A stretch of DNA of 64,000 nucleotides. It comes from Notolepis coatsorum. Its lineage: Eukaryota; Chordata; Actinopteri; Aulopiformes; Paralepididae. The DNA is taken from positions 160,869,584 to 160,933,583 of the forward strand of contig OZ020587.1 of the NCBI GenBank assembly GCA_963971535.1, read 5' to 3'. Positions 12,100-23,119 of this stretch are shown piece by piece (positions within the stretch are counted from its first letter, which is position 1; every line of letters starts with the position of its first letter). The notes beneath the pieces were generated by a model, which did no database searches, had not been told where the DNA came from, and worked only from the letters and a program-made list of their open reading frames with translations. The position numbers and the translations under genes are program-made.

Positions 12100-13000
12100 G
12101 GTAAGACTGATTGATTGAAATCATATTGAATGCCTTAATTTGAACACATAATTTGCACTACAGTATATCTAACGAAAGGGGATAGGCTCGCTGTAGTCTA
12201 GTGTGTGTGTGTGTGTATAAATTCAGGACCATGGACAGTAATTAATTTGTGTCACCGCTTCCCCCCCCCCCCATTCTCGCCCCATTACAGCAACACAGAC
12301 GAAAGACGAGAAGATGAGACATCAGACTGGCGAAGAGAACGCGCAGCCCGTTACTGATTTAATTTGCAAATAAAATGTGCAATATTGACTGCAACTACTG
12401 ATATTATTAGTATTTCATAATAACCTACATGTCTGGTCTTAAAGGAAGGAGGAAAGTAAAAGTCACTTTAAGCAAGGAACAGATGTGGTTCATCTTGGAA
12501 CGTTTATTTAGATAAGTATAATGACGGAGTTAAAATTATATATTGTATAATAGTGTATATAGGAACCAGTGCCGTCTCAGGAATTTAGCATGTCTATTTT
12601 TATCATGCACATTATGTCTTCTTAATACCATTTTTATTTTATTATTGTATTTTGCACAATCGATGACCACCCGCATTTCACATGACATTTCCCTGAATAA
12701 ACCTCTTGATTCTCTAATAAATGTCCTTGAATTTGAAACAAATTTGTTGTGTTGTTATTATATATCCTTTCTAATACTATTGCAATTGTATAGTAGTTCA
12801 TATTTCATGATCAGTGAACCGTTAATCATATTGGATGTCGCATTTATCTGCATTAAGGTAAGACAATGGTTAATATATTATTGGATGCCTTCATTTGAAC
12901 ACTTAATTTGCACTATATATAAATGAGTGGGGCTCGCTGTAGTATAGCCTAGTTACGTGTGTGTATATGAAATCAGAACCCCTGGACAGTTTGCGACCAA
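12100..13000. repeat. hAT 3' region with a diverged internal duplication
   Basis: The stretch from 12092 ('tgcattaaggtaagac' through 'ggctcgctgtagt' to 'tggacagt') recurs at 12850-12995. The ~600 bp between includes a LINE-tail-like tract ('gaccacccgcatttca' near 12665). No coding region is seen. Confidence 0.7.
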
Positions 13001-13390
13001 AAATAAAAGGGGGCGTTCCTAAAAGGGGGCGTTCCTTTTGGAGCCTACCCTGCCCTAATGCGCATGCGCCGCCTATGTTAATATATATACCATACAAGTA
13101 CAGTATACAACAAAAATGAGTTTGGCATCCATCCAACCAGCTGAGTCCAAATGTAACAGTAAATTGCAATAGTACTAATATACAATGTAGGCCTACAGGT
13201 GATTAAACTGGATATAAATAGTTGTGCTAATCAGATGTATAATGTACAGAGCTGTATTATGACTATTCCTGTCATATTTATGTTGTGTCCTCGAGGAATA
13301 TGGTGCATGCATGCATATAATACTGATGATTGAATAAATTCTGATGGGGGGGGGGGCTACAGCTTTATAAAGAGGAAAACCCTGTACTAG

Positions 13391-13968
13391 TGTAATGGGA
13401 AATATCTATGGACTAAACGATGAGCCGCTTACAAATCATTCTGAGTCATTATTAATAATAGGAAAGTTTATTTACAATAAGAAGAAAACGTTATTTCACC
13501 GCGGCCACAATGAAAGTTCAATTTATAGTCAGAGACCCATGTTCACACAGTGGCCTCTGGTCATAAAGTGACCAAGAGTTCTGTTCAGACATATGTTAAA
13601 TACACAGTTGTCAGACGTAACATATTATATCAGATATGATATGACGTACATTAAGATGACACATAGATTTAACATAGAAGAGAGAATAAAAACAGAAGAT
13701 AAGTCCAAAGGTTTATCGTCCCTGAGACAAAACTGGAGTCAAGATTAAAGAAGAAAAGAACAAGATGTGATTTACTTGAAAATGTCTATCTGTCCTATAC
13801 CCTTGAGGCTTGAGGTTGTTATCACTGAACGTCAGCCAGACTGTCGCCCTAGTGTCTTTGAGCTCTGCTAGTTGACCTATATTAAACTAGTCAAGGCTAT
13901 CGAATATGTATGATAGAATATGCATTTCAACACAGATCTATAATGACATGATAATATATTCCACAACA
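13391..13968 (-). repeat. Element B 3' LTR
   Basis: A 578-bp terminal repeat, TGTAATGGG to CCACAACA, matching 35584-36674 after removal of the SINE there. On the plus strand the inner neighbour is gttccctcctct, the complement of a polypurine tract. Confidence 0.9.
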
Positions 13969-16370
13969 GTTCCCTCCTCTTGATAATATTAATCACAATC
14001 ATTATCACTTCAAAGACAACAAAAAATATTATCATTAAACCAAAAAATAACACAAATTATAATAACTCAGCAAAAACTATTTTTATTATCTAAAAAACCA
14101 AAAGGCCCTCTGCACAGACCCCGTTTCACGTGCAAAAGAGAAGTTGCCATAACAGTCAACCATCATTAGCGTCTCTTTGCAAATGCCCAGACGGTGGTCG
14201 GAGGATTCAATAGTACAGTCCAATCTCTGGTTTTGTCAAGGCCGGACCAGCTACACCACATTTCCTCCAATCACCAAGCTGAAAAATAGAAATCACAAAA
14301 AAAACCAGGAGAGTATCTCGCCAAAAAGATAATTTCCCCTTATTCAAAACAAAAACATTCTCACAAAACTCTTAGCGAAAACAGAATAACAGCAAGAACA
14401 CGTGACTGCAAACCGCACAGTGCTTGGAATCTCTCAAGCAGAGGAAAAGCTCAAGGCTATACCCTCAGATAGCTAAAACAAAACTACAATTTGCAAAAAA
14501 CATCTCCATTCTTTAACAAAGTTCAGTACATTATTACTTAATATTTCTGAGATAATGTAATGTGATGTGGGTCAGACTTGCCTCTTAATCAGTTGTTGAA
14601 TCTCAGGCAGGTCCCCCCCTCTCCGCCACCAAACACCCCCGGGCCGATCCAGTCTGATGGTTCCCTCGTCGTTGCCGATGGTCTGTTCTCTCGCACTGTC
14701 CCTGGTTCGTTTTCACAACTGAAAACAGGCTAACTGTCTTATCTTCCGACGTTGAAAGCTTGTTGATGAATCGCAGTTAGGATTGAACTGTCTCTTAGTT
14801 CTTTATCTTCGACCAATGATTCGGCCAGTGATGGCCCAGCTGTGGTCAGCTGTTGGGCAGTGTCTGATGTAGCTCATAGCTGCGTCGTCGTGTCCAGCTG
14901 CAGGCCAGAGCAGGCTGAGGCCGGTAGGCATATGCTTCTCCGGGCACAGCTTCCTCTCACTGGGCAGTGGTCAGTAGGGCCGGCGGGCATTGGTTTGGCA
15001 CAGAGACGGAGGACCCCCCCCTGAGAAACTACAAAGGAGAGGGGTACATACATAGGTGTACGTGGGAGAGAAGAGACAAAGGAGAGATATGAGTGGCTGG
15101 CTGTATATCTCACTATTCCAATCTCTTTTTCTTTATTTTTTTTTTCTTTCTCAGCCACGCTTAAAAAATATTTGCCCGTTATCACACATTATAGACAGTC
15201 ACACACTAAAACGGTAGAAAGGGTCCACTCCAGGCTTGAAGTTAGGACATTCTATAGTACCTCGATCAGCTCCAACGAGCAGGGCAGATTCCCTAAGTCA
15301 TGACAACAAAAAACAACGTCTCTAATTGTCTCGTCGGCAAACAGGTCATAATGATTTCTGCAGGTCACATGAAATTAGATGATCGCCGTTGCTAGCAGCT
15401 ACTAAACATGCAAGTACTGAACAGGTCAAAACGACTGAATTGAACTTAAGGGGAGACACTGCAGGTGAACAGGGTAAAAAATTAACTAATATATAACACA
15501 ATGAAACTTCCCCAGTTGATTACTTATATTAAGACAATACTTTTTTGTATTACAGTTGTATGTTTAAATATGCAAACGAGGCCTGATCTACTTAAATATG
15601 CACTAATTCGCATATAATTCCAGGACAGAAATCTGAACATTGGATAAAGCCATTTTCAAAATTATAGTTTCATTTTGTTGACATATTAGAGCCAAAGGTT
15701 ATTACAGAGGGGATTTTGGATATCTCTTTTTATCACTCCATAAATCAGAAAATACTCCATTCAGTCCATTTTTATGGTAAAATTCCATATTACGCCATGT
15801 TTTTAGGAATAAAATGTGATATAAATCAGGGTATGAATGCGATATCAACAAACCCCTCTGCAAATACCTTCAGAACATAGATATGAATAGAACTGGAAGG
15901 TTTGGTGTATGTGAGTACTACTGAAGTGGAGATTTCTGGCCCAGAGTATGAGGAAAAACTCTTAAAACAATTTGTTTCCCTTTTTGGAAAACGCCTTCAA
16001 AGTTCTGTATTTTTTATTTATCTTTTTATATATAGGTCATTGTACTATATTACTTGACCTCTTTATTTAAAATAAGTTGGTGAATGGGGGTGTGGGTGGC
16101 ACAGAGAGTGAGCAGGCTACAGTAACCGTATCTGTACATGTGTGTATTGTATTGTGTACTTGTACTGTATGGAATGTTTTACCAATAACACAGGTGGGAT
16201 CATTCAGCAAAGCAAGCTGCTTTTACTGTCGCTCCGCTCTGCTGCTTTTGCCTATCGCTATTATAATGATTTATTACAGCCCTTTCAACTTTAATTACTC
16301 TGTATGTTAACTCCCAGTTCCTATGGTACTTCTCCAGAACTGTGAATTTTCTTATCTATTCAGATTTTTT
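13969..16370 (-). other. Element B 3' internal region, no intact ORF
   Basis: 13969 to about 15330 is homologous to 37259-38590 of element A (for example the 'acggtggtcg' and 'ctgaaaaatag' tracts and the 'cagctgtggtcagctgt' region). About 15480-16370 is AT-rich sequence with transposon-like character that I cannot assign. No significant protein is recognised on either strand. Confidence 0.6.
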
Positions 16371-16581
16371 ACCACAGTCGAAAGGACGAGTAGCAAGATT
16401 CTCCGTGGGAGGAATAGCGAGCCGTCTTATCAGCTACACACAAAGGACTATGTCGGAAGGCAAGGATATTTATGAAAGACGAGGAAGGTTTTCCTTGTTA
16501 TTTTGAGTTTTAACGAGACGGAAGACGATAGTGGTTTGGTCGTGTGAGTAATAGCACAGCTCCAGGGCAACGGAACTGCCC

Positions 16582-17872
16582 TGTTGTGAAGGGCCAGATA
16601 AAAAGCTGAGAATCTACATTTATTGTTTTATATACATTGTATATTATTTATATATACACGGTATATCCCTTTAAACCGGCGTTCGAACCATAGTAATATT
16701 CGCTTTCCTTATGAATAATGCCCCCTGACGACGGCGCCAGGCAGTCTCGCACTCAGACAGGTGTCAAGGGCGAGTCTGGGCTAGTCAGGACATGCCCTTG
16801 GCAGCGTATTGATTCCAGACAAGAACTGAGGTTTGGGACTAGATAACCACTTAAGTATATATACGGCGCAAGGTGCGCACAGCAGCAGTTCGTTCATCAA
16901 GTTCATCCCGAGTCAGCGGGTAGTGAAGTGAGCAACCGTGCGTTGAGAACATGTGCGAATAGAGTAGTAAAGTGTCAGAGTTTAATGCAGTAACGTCAAG
17001 TTCGACCTAGTTTAATGTGAAGTAAATAGTCGTTCATTTATTGTATATCGTGCAACCCAGTTCGTTCGTGTGTAGCATTACCTAACGGTTCGTTCGTGTT
17101 AGCTAGTGAACCTTAGCCAGGGTGCGTGGCCTAAATACGTCGCAAGCACCCGAGGAGGTCTAGTCGGAGAACCTGTTGGACATGTGCACAGGAGAACCAG
17201 CGGCGGCGATTGCAGAACCATTACTGGTTGGATTATATTGATTTGGAACTTGTTACCCGGAGAAGAGCCTCGTTGATTTCCACTATCGTTTGGGATTTAA
17301 CCTCGTGAGGATTACACTCGGGCTGGCCTCATGGACAGAGGCTGGCTAGCTATCATCGTTTGCTATCGAGCATTTGGATTACAGTTATTGCTTTTGCTGC
17401 TGATCGTTGGATTTACAAGGACTGGCTTCTGTACGTGGAGTCCCTTTATTCTTCATTGAATCAGACTGAGTATCCGAACATTCCTCTATCCTCTAGACCT
17501 TACAACTCTGAGAGGAACCCAGTGTCTCCAGGCGGTACCAGCGTTGCCTTCTATAATTGCTATTATACGCCAGGTGGCGTCAACCTAGACCCATCGTAGG
17601 AATCCTGCTATTCCCAGTGACTCATGCTACTGACTGACTTTATGCATATTCTTCGCCATACAAGCGCGACCCTAATTCTCATTCTGTAACCTAATGTTGC
17701 ATAATAATAAAATACCCTCAAATACTATTTCTTTGTCAATGCCGTGTTATTATGAGTGTTCACCATCTATATTCGATGTACTGTCTGGCCAGTAATTAAA
17801 GTACATACCTAGCAGTGGTTTAATCTATCACAATCTTTAATACAGTCAGGGTTTTGTAACCCCTCAGTTACA
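16582..17872 (+). repeat. BEL/Pao 5' LTR
   Basis: TG...CA ends. It contains 'ttaagtatatatacggcg' near 16851-16868, a plausible TATA region, and a 79-codon open frame at 17360-17599 that is kept in the 3' LTR. Confidence 0.92.
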
Positions 17873-17874
17873 AT

Positions 17875-17892
17875 TGGTCCTTCGAGCCGGAG
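17875..17892 (+). other. Candidate primer-binding site
   Basis: It starts with TGG two bases after the LTR, as expected for pairing with a tRNA CCA end. I could not assign the tRNA. Confidence 0.5.
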
Positions 17893-17928
17893 GGTATCAG
17901 TAATATTTAATATCATATTAATATTGAC

Positions 17929-19095
17929 ATGGCCAGCGGTGGACACTCTCCAAATGGCTCCCCCAAGCTAGAACGCCCGCAGCGCAAACGTCAGCCACCT
18001 CCATATCTGGAGGACTTCGCTTTCGTTTTACCCCCTAGCTTATCTAAACAGACGTTAAATACGGATAAAACGGATAGTTTAAGCATGCCCAATCCTATCG
18101 ACTTGTCGGCCCTTCCAGTAGAGACCCCAGTGGGTTCAAACGAAACTGACTTAGCTCACGGGGGGGACCAAGTGGGACATGACGTGACTATACCTCAAGA
18201 CAGCGCCACCGGGACAGACCCCGGAGCGCCCCAGGATAAAGAAAGCCCCCCCGGGATAGACCCCGGCGCACAACCAACCCAAGAGCGCGCACCCGAGACA
18301 GACCTCGGCGCGCAACTAAGAGAAGAGTACCGCGCTCAAGAGATAGACCTCGGGGCGCGGGAGAAATCAAGAAGCAGCGCTCAAGAGATGGACCTCAAGA
18401 GTTCTCCACCAAGCCCTGTCAGCGCCCGATCACCTCCATCAGTGTCATCCCCCAGCGAGGCTGACCAGAGACTAGCGCAAGCCTTCATCGCCATGCTGAC
18501 AGCTTCAACCGAAAGAGACCGTATCCAGGGTGAGCGCGACCGCCTCCAAGCGCAACAACAGAGTGCGCGCGAACAGTCTGCAGTGGAGCGCGACCGCCTC
18601 CAAGCGCAACAACAGAGTGCGCGCGAACAGTTTGCAGTGGAGCGCGAACGTCTCCAAGCGCAACAACAGAGTGAGCGCAAACATTCTGCAGTGGAAGAAC
18701 GCATCAGACTGGAGGAGAGGCGCCTCCAGACTGAAGAGAACATCCAGCGAGAACACGCCAATGCACAGCGCGAAGCGGAGCGCGACCGGCTGCAGGCGCA
18801 GATGATAGAACAATTGATCGCCAGGGCGACCCCCCACTCCTCCACACGGAGCTCCCGGAGATCATCACGACACGGGTCGAGGGCACCTTCCCCTCCCCGA
18901 CCAGTCTACACGGGACCCAGCCAGCAGGAAGAACCTGCCTACGTCGCCGAGCCCCCTCCCCGACCAGTCTATACAGGACCCAGCCACCGGGAAGATCCCG
19001 CCTACGTCGCCGAGAAACTAACTAAGAGACTCCAGGACCTAGCGGAGGACGGGGGAGGACATCAAGCCCACCGGCACGAACCTATCTTGGACTAG
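17929..19095 (+). CDS. BEL/Pao N-terminal Gag region (388 codons, ends at in-frame TAG)
   Basis: First ATG after the primer-binding site. The protein opens MASGGHSPNGSPKLERPQRK, has an acidic, Pro/Glu-rich middle with repeated 'IDLGA/TDPGAP' motifs, then a coiled-coil-like charged region (about residues 185-290) of tandem 'ERDRLQAQQQSAREQ' repeats, then a Ser/Arg/Pro-rich end with two 'RPVYTGPS' copies. This fits the structural N-terminus of a BEL Gag. It ends at GAC TAG (19093-19095), but the same frame stays open for a further 880 codons, so the TAG is the only break between this and the rest of the polyprotein. Confidence 0.75.
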   Translation: MASGGHSPNGSPKLERPQRKRQPPPYLEDFAFVLPPSLSKQTLNTDKTDSLSMPNPIDLSALPVETPVGSNETDLAHGGDQVGHDVTIPQDSATGTDPGAPQDKESPPGIDPGAQPTQERAPETDLGAQLREEYRAQEIDLGAREKSRSSAQEMDLKSSPPSPVSARSPPSVSSPSEADQRLAQAFIAMLTASTERDRIQGERDRLQAQQQSAREQSAVERDRLQAQQQSAREQFAVERERLQAQQQSERKHSAVEERIRLEERRLQTEENIQREHANAQREAERDRLQAQMIEQLIARATPHSSTRSSRRSSRHGSRAPSPPRPVYTGPSQQEEPAYVAEPPPRPVYTGPSHREDPAYVAEKLTKRLQDLAEDGGGHQAHRHEPILD

Positions 19096-21735
19096 GAGGC
19101 CCAGTACAGCCCCGACCCCAGCCCCGAGCCACTGCGTTACGAACCCCCGACCCAAACCAGGGTTGAGTTTAATACACAGTCAGCACCGAGGAGCAGCACC
19201 TGGGGGCCCGGCCTCTGGTACCCACCCAGCACTAACCCACTACCCCACGTATGGGGAGACTCGCCAAGGAGGCCTCTCCCCCTACGCTCATCGGTGTCCC
19301 AGCCATCCATGGCATCTTACCTTGGAACACCGACGTTCCCAGACTTTACGCGTGAGGACAGAGCACAGTACACAGAATTACGCATGTGTTTAGAGACTAT
19401 AATGTCCGATGTACACGACGAGTCTTATAAATATGCCATCCTCCTCAAGCATCTTAAAGTGCCCAGAGCGCATAACATAGCGCTGGCATATTCGAACTCA
19501 GGAACCCCCTACTCAGATGCTCTGGTGGCCCTCGACGCGCGCTATGGACGCATATGGGATTACGTGATCCAAGAAATACGAGATATCGACCACCTCCCCC
19601 CAGCCAAAGACAATAGAGCACTCGATGACCTCTCTATCAAGGTACAATCCCTTGTGGGGATGCTGGGGTCACAAAAGGAGAAGGGGAGATATGAACTGTA
19701 TGCAAATTCTAACGTGGAGCGGATACTGGAGAAGCTCCCTCCAGCCCGTCAAGAGCGTTTTCGGTGGCAGAAAGACCACAGTGACCCCAACGGCCCAGAA
19801 CCATCCCTCCTAGACCTGGCTGATTTCCTCGCCAGGGAGGTCAGCAGTCTACGATTGGACACATTCGTGTGGAGTGGCTCTGACCCTAGAGATGGACCGA
19901 GAAGGTTCAATGACAACCGCCGGTCCGTGACCGTGATGCACCAGGCCGAGGTGGTGTCACGGCACACGAGCCACAACCCCCACAAGGAGAAGTGGAAGGC
20001 TGTCTGTCAGTACTGTGACAGTGAACACCAGCTGTCACAGTGCGACGCCTTCAAAGACTTAACCACAGCCGAAATAGGTCAGTGGCTTAAGGACAAACGC
20101 CGCTGCTTCCGCTGCGCGCGCGGCCACATGGCAGCCGATTGCCGCCTGAAGAAAAGATGCGGCAAGTGTGACGGCGCCCATCTAGACGTCCTGCATGAGA
20201 CCAACAAGCGTCCGCCAGGACCACAAAGTAGGCCCGTCACGGTGATGTACCAGGCCGAGGCGGTGTCACCACAGACCAGTCCTGAAACCACCCCCTGGTG
20301 TCCTGACTGTTGCAGCAGACACAGGGACCCACAGCACCACCCGTACTACCACGAGTCGGCGCCAACACCGCCGAGTTACAACTCCCCCGCCAGAGAGGAA
20401 TGGGAGATCGCCTGTACTTACTGTGACGGCGGACACTGGCTGGCACAGTGCGACGAATACAAGACACTGAACCCCGCCGAAATTGATCAGTGGCGTGAGG
20501 CGGACCAGGCGGGCGGCGCTCACCGCGCATCACTGTGCGGGGCCCACCAGCGAAGATTAGCCAAACAAGGCAACCGACCAACAGGAGTGCTCCACATAGA
20601 CCCAAAGCATAGCGGGAGCCCCCGAGTGCTCATCAAAGTGGTCAGAGTGCTCCTAAGCTACGAGGACAAGGTCATGGACACTTACGCCGTCCTAGATGAT
20701 GGGTCGGAAAAGACTCTCCTCCTCGCTTCCGCCGCAGCCCAGTTGGGACTGCGGGGTACCAAAGAAACAATGACAATCCGTACTATTCAGAGAGACCTAA
20801 AAACCATAAAGGGCAAAAACGTCTCATTCACAATAGCAGCGGTCGGGCAGCCCGAGAAGCGGTACAGCATCACTAAGGCATTTACAGGCCATGACATAGG
20901 TCTGTCAAGCTACAACTACCCCATCCCACAGCTGATGGCGAAGTACGCGCACCTACGCAGACTACCTATACCGCTCATCGACGGCGCCACACCGACCCTG
21001 CTCATAGGCTCCGACCACGCGGACCTCATTGTCCCAATTGAGGCGGCCCACATCGGACCCAAAGGATGCCCAGTCGCGGTCAAGACCCGCCTGGGCTGGA
21101 AGCTCCAAGGCCCTCTCTCCGGGCCTTCCAGCCAACCCACGTCTACACGCTGCCTGCACACAAAGGTGAGCGACACAGGCCACTCTCTCGTACAGCCCGT
21201 TGAGAGGCTATTGACATTAGACGAGAAGCCTGGGAGAGAACCGTGGGCTCAAGAAGAGGGAGTTCCGAACTCCACCCCCCTCAGCTGCGCTCCAAGCGAC
21301 GTAGCTGACCCCGAAACCAGCACCCCAAACTACCTCTTGATGGGGCGGCCGGAACCGGCCCCTCCTCAGACGGGGTACAGACCGAACAAGAGGAACAGAC
21401 GGAGGATGTGGAGACACAGCCAAGCACAGATCAACCAGTCTCGGGCCCGCTTCCTCCTAAGCGACCTACCATCCCGTCCAGCCCGTCAGAAGTGGGTAAA
21501 GGACAGGGACAATCTGAAGGTGGACACAGTCGTTATGATCATGGACCAGTCACTACCCCGAGCTGCGTGGCCGGCCGGCCGCGTAAGCAAAGTGATCACT
21601 GGTGCCGACGGGAAGGTCAGATCGGCAGAAGTTATTGTCCAAGGGCGGACTTACACCCGACCCGTGGCGAGGCTGATAGAGTTGCCAGAGCTCCCTGACC
21701 CCCCTGATGACGACCATGACCCACTGACTTTGTAG
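19096..21735 (+). CDS. BEL/Pao Gag-protease fused to the integrase C-terminus (same frame, after the TAG)
   Basis: Open from the codon after the TAG; first ATG in frame near 19309. Domains in order: DUF1759-type Gag (TFPDFTREDRAQYTELRMCL to LADFLAREVSSLRLD); zinc knuckles CQYCDSEHQLSQC and CFRCARGHMAADC; a second, diverged copy of the knuckle module (CTYCDGGHWLAQC near 20410); a retropepsin-like domain with active-site DDGS (TYAVLDDGSEKTLLLASAAA) and the following YNYPIPQLM and LIGSDHADLI motifs; then directly a DUF5641-type integrase C-terminus (RQKWVKDRDNLKVDTVVMIM, WPAGRVSKVITGADGKVRSA). Reverse transcriptase, RNase H and the integrase catalytic core are absent, yet the frame is kept across the deletion. 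The product could make particles or act on related elements in trans. Confidence 0.8.
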   Translation, partial: EAQYSPDPSPEPLRYEPPTQTRVEFNTQSAPRSSTWGPGLWYPPSTNPLPHVWGDSPRRPLPLRSSVSQPSMASYLGTPTFPDFTREDRAQYTELRMCLETIMSDVHDESYKYAILLKHLKVPRAHNIALAYSNSGTPYSDALVALDARYGRIWDYVIQEIRDIDHLPPAKDNRALDDLSIKVQSLVGMLGSQKEKGRYELYANSNVERILEKLPPARQERFRWQKDHSDPNGPEPSLLDLADFLAREVSSLRLDTFVWSGSDPRDGPRRFNDNRRSVTVMHQAEVVSRHTSHNPHKEKWKAVCQYCDSEHQLSQCDAFKDLTTAEIGQWLKDKRRCFRCARGHMAADCRLKKRCGKCDGAHLDVLHETNKRPPGPQSRPVTVMYQAEAVSPQTSPETTPWCPDCCSRHRDPQHHPYYHESAPTPPSYNSPAREEWEIACTYCDGGHWLAQCDEYKTLNPAEIDQWREADQAGGAHRASLCGAHQRRLAKQGNRPTGVLHIDPKHSGSPRVLIKVVRVLLSYEDKVMDTYAVLDDGSEKTLLLASAAAQLGLRGTKETMTIRTIQRDLKTIKGKNVSFTIAAVGQPEKRYSITKAFTGHDIGLSSYNYPIPQLMAKYAHLRRLPIPLIDGATPTLLIGSDHADLIVPIEAAHIGPKGCPVAVKTRLGWKLQGPLSGPSSQPTSTRCLHTKVSDTGHSLVQPVERLLTLDEKPGREPWAQEEGVPNSTPLSCAPSDVADPETSTPNYLLMGRPEPAPPQTGYRPNKRNRRRMWRHSQAQINQSRARFLLSDLPSRPARQKWVKDRDNLKVDTVVMIMDQSLPRAAWPAGRVSKVITGADGKVRSAEVIVQGRTYTRPVARLIELPELPDPPDDDHDPLTL

Positions 21736-21829
21736 ATTGACCTACTCCCCACAACAAATATTGATCAGTTGACTGGACTATTAATCTGTCTCCCTTAACT
21801 AATTAGGTGCGGACTAATTAGGAGGCGGC

Positions 21830-23119
21830 TGTTGTGAAGGGCCAGATTAAAGCTGAGAATCTACATTTATTGTTTTATATACATTGTATATTATTTATAT
21901 ATACACGGTATATCCCTTTAAACCGGCGTTCGAACCATAGTAATATTCGCTTTCCTTATGAATAATGCCCCCTGACGACGGCGCCAGGCAGTCTCGCACT
22001 CAGACAGGTGTCAAGGGCGAGTCTGGGCTAGTCAGGACATGCCCTTGGCAGCGTATTGATTCCAGACAAGAACTGAGGTTTGGGACTAGATAACCACTTA
22101 AGTATATATACGGCGTAAGGTGCGCACAGCAGCAGTTCGTTCATCAAGTTCATCCCGAGTCAGCGGGTAGTGAAGTGAGCAACCGTGCGTTGAGAACATG
22201 TGTGAATAGAGTAGTAAAGTGTCAGAGTTTAATGCAGTAACGTCAAGTTCGACCTAGTTTAATGTGAAGTAAATAGTCGTTCATTTATTGTATATCGTGC
22301 AACCCAGTTCGTTCGTGTGTAGCATTACCTAACGGTTCGTTCGTGTTAGCTAGTGAACCTTAGCCAGGGTGCGTGGCCTAAATACGTCGCCAGCACCCGA
22401 GGAGGTCTAGTCGGAGAACCTGTTGGACATGTGCACAGGAGAACCAGCGGCGGCGATTGCAGAACCATTACTGGTTGGATTATATTGATTTGGAACGTGT
22501 TACCCGGAGAAGAGCCTCGTTGATTTCCACTATCGTTTGGGATTTAACCTCGTGAGGATTACACTCGGGCTGGCCTCATGGACAGAGGCTGGCTAGCTAT
22601 CATCGTTTGCTATCGAGCATTTGGATTACAGTTATTGCTTTTGCTGCTGATTGTTGGATTTACAAGGACTGGCTTCTGTACGTGGAGTCCCTTTATTCTT
22701 CATTGAATCAGACTGAGTATCCGAACATTCCTCTATCCTCTAGACCTTACAACTCTGAGAGGAACCCAGTGTCTCCAGGCGGTACCAGCGTTGCCTTCTA
22801 TAATTGCTATTATACGCCAGGTTGCGTCAACCTAGACCCATCGTAGGAATCCTGCTATTCCCAGTGACTCATGCTACTGACTGACTTTATGCATATTCTT
22901 CGCCATACAAGCGCGACCCTAATTCTCATTCTGTAACCTAATGTTGCATAATAATAAAATACCCTCAAATACTATTTCTTTGTCAATGCCGTGTTATTAT
23001 GAGTGTTCACCATCTATATTCGATGTACTGTCTGGCCAGTAATTAAAGTACATACCTAGCAGTGGTTTAATCTATCACAATCTTTAATACAGTCAGGGTT
23101 TTGTAACCCCTCAGTTACA
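21830..23119 (+). repeat. BEL/Pao 3' LTR
   Basis: 1290 bp, nearly identical to 16582-17872; preceded by the polypurine stretch aggaggcggc at 21820-21829. Confidence 0.92.

Larger units (their letters stand above)
8373..13077 (+). mobile_element. Complete hAT-superfamily DNA transposon
   Basis: The ends are CATGGGCGGCG at 8373-8383 and CGCCGCCTATG at 13067-13077, an inverted pair with one mismatch. Both sides carry the same 8-bp duplication, TTAATATA (8365-8372 and 13078-13085), the hallmark size for hAT. Joining the flanks rebuilds a short interspersed repeat like the one at 54640-54880. The element carries a transposase gene (9558-12099), a LINE fragment in its 5' part, a LINE tail inside the coding region, and a partial duplication of its 3' region. 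Confidence 0.9.
16582..23119 (+). mobile_element. BEL/Pao LTR retrotransposon with internal pol deletion
   Basis: Two LTRs of 1291 and 1290 bp (16582-17872, 21830-23119), TGTTGTGAAGGG to AGTTACA, differ at only about eight sites, so insertion is recent. A GCCC duplication flanks it (16578-16581 and 23120-23123). After the 5' LTR a candidate primer-binding site, tggtccttcgagccgga, starts at 17875. A polypurine stretch (aggaggcggc) precedes the 3' LTR. The internal region keeps Gag, zinc knuckles, protease and the C-terminal end of integrase; reverse transcriptase, RNase H and the integrase core are missing, so it needs enzymes from elsewhere. Confidence 0.9.

Noticed and set aside
14874-15185. 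103-codon minus-strand open frame, considered as an env remnant
   Set aside because: No recognisable envelope features, and the homologous stretch of element A does not keep the frame.
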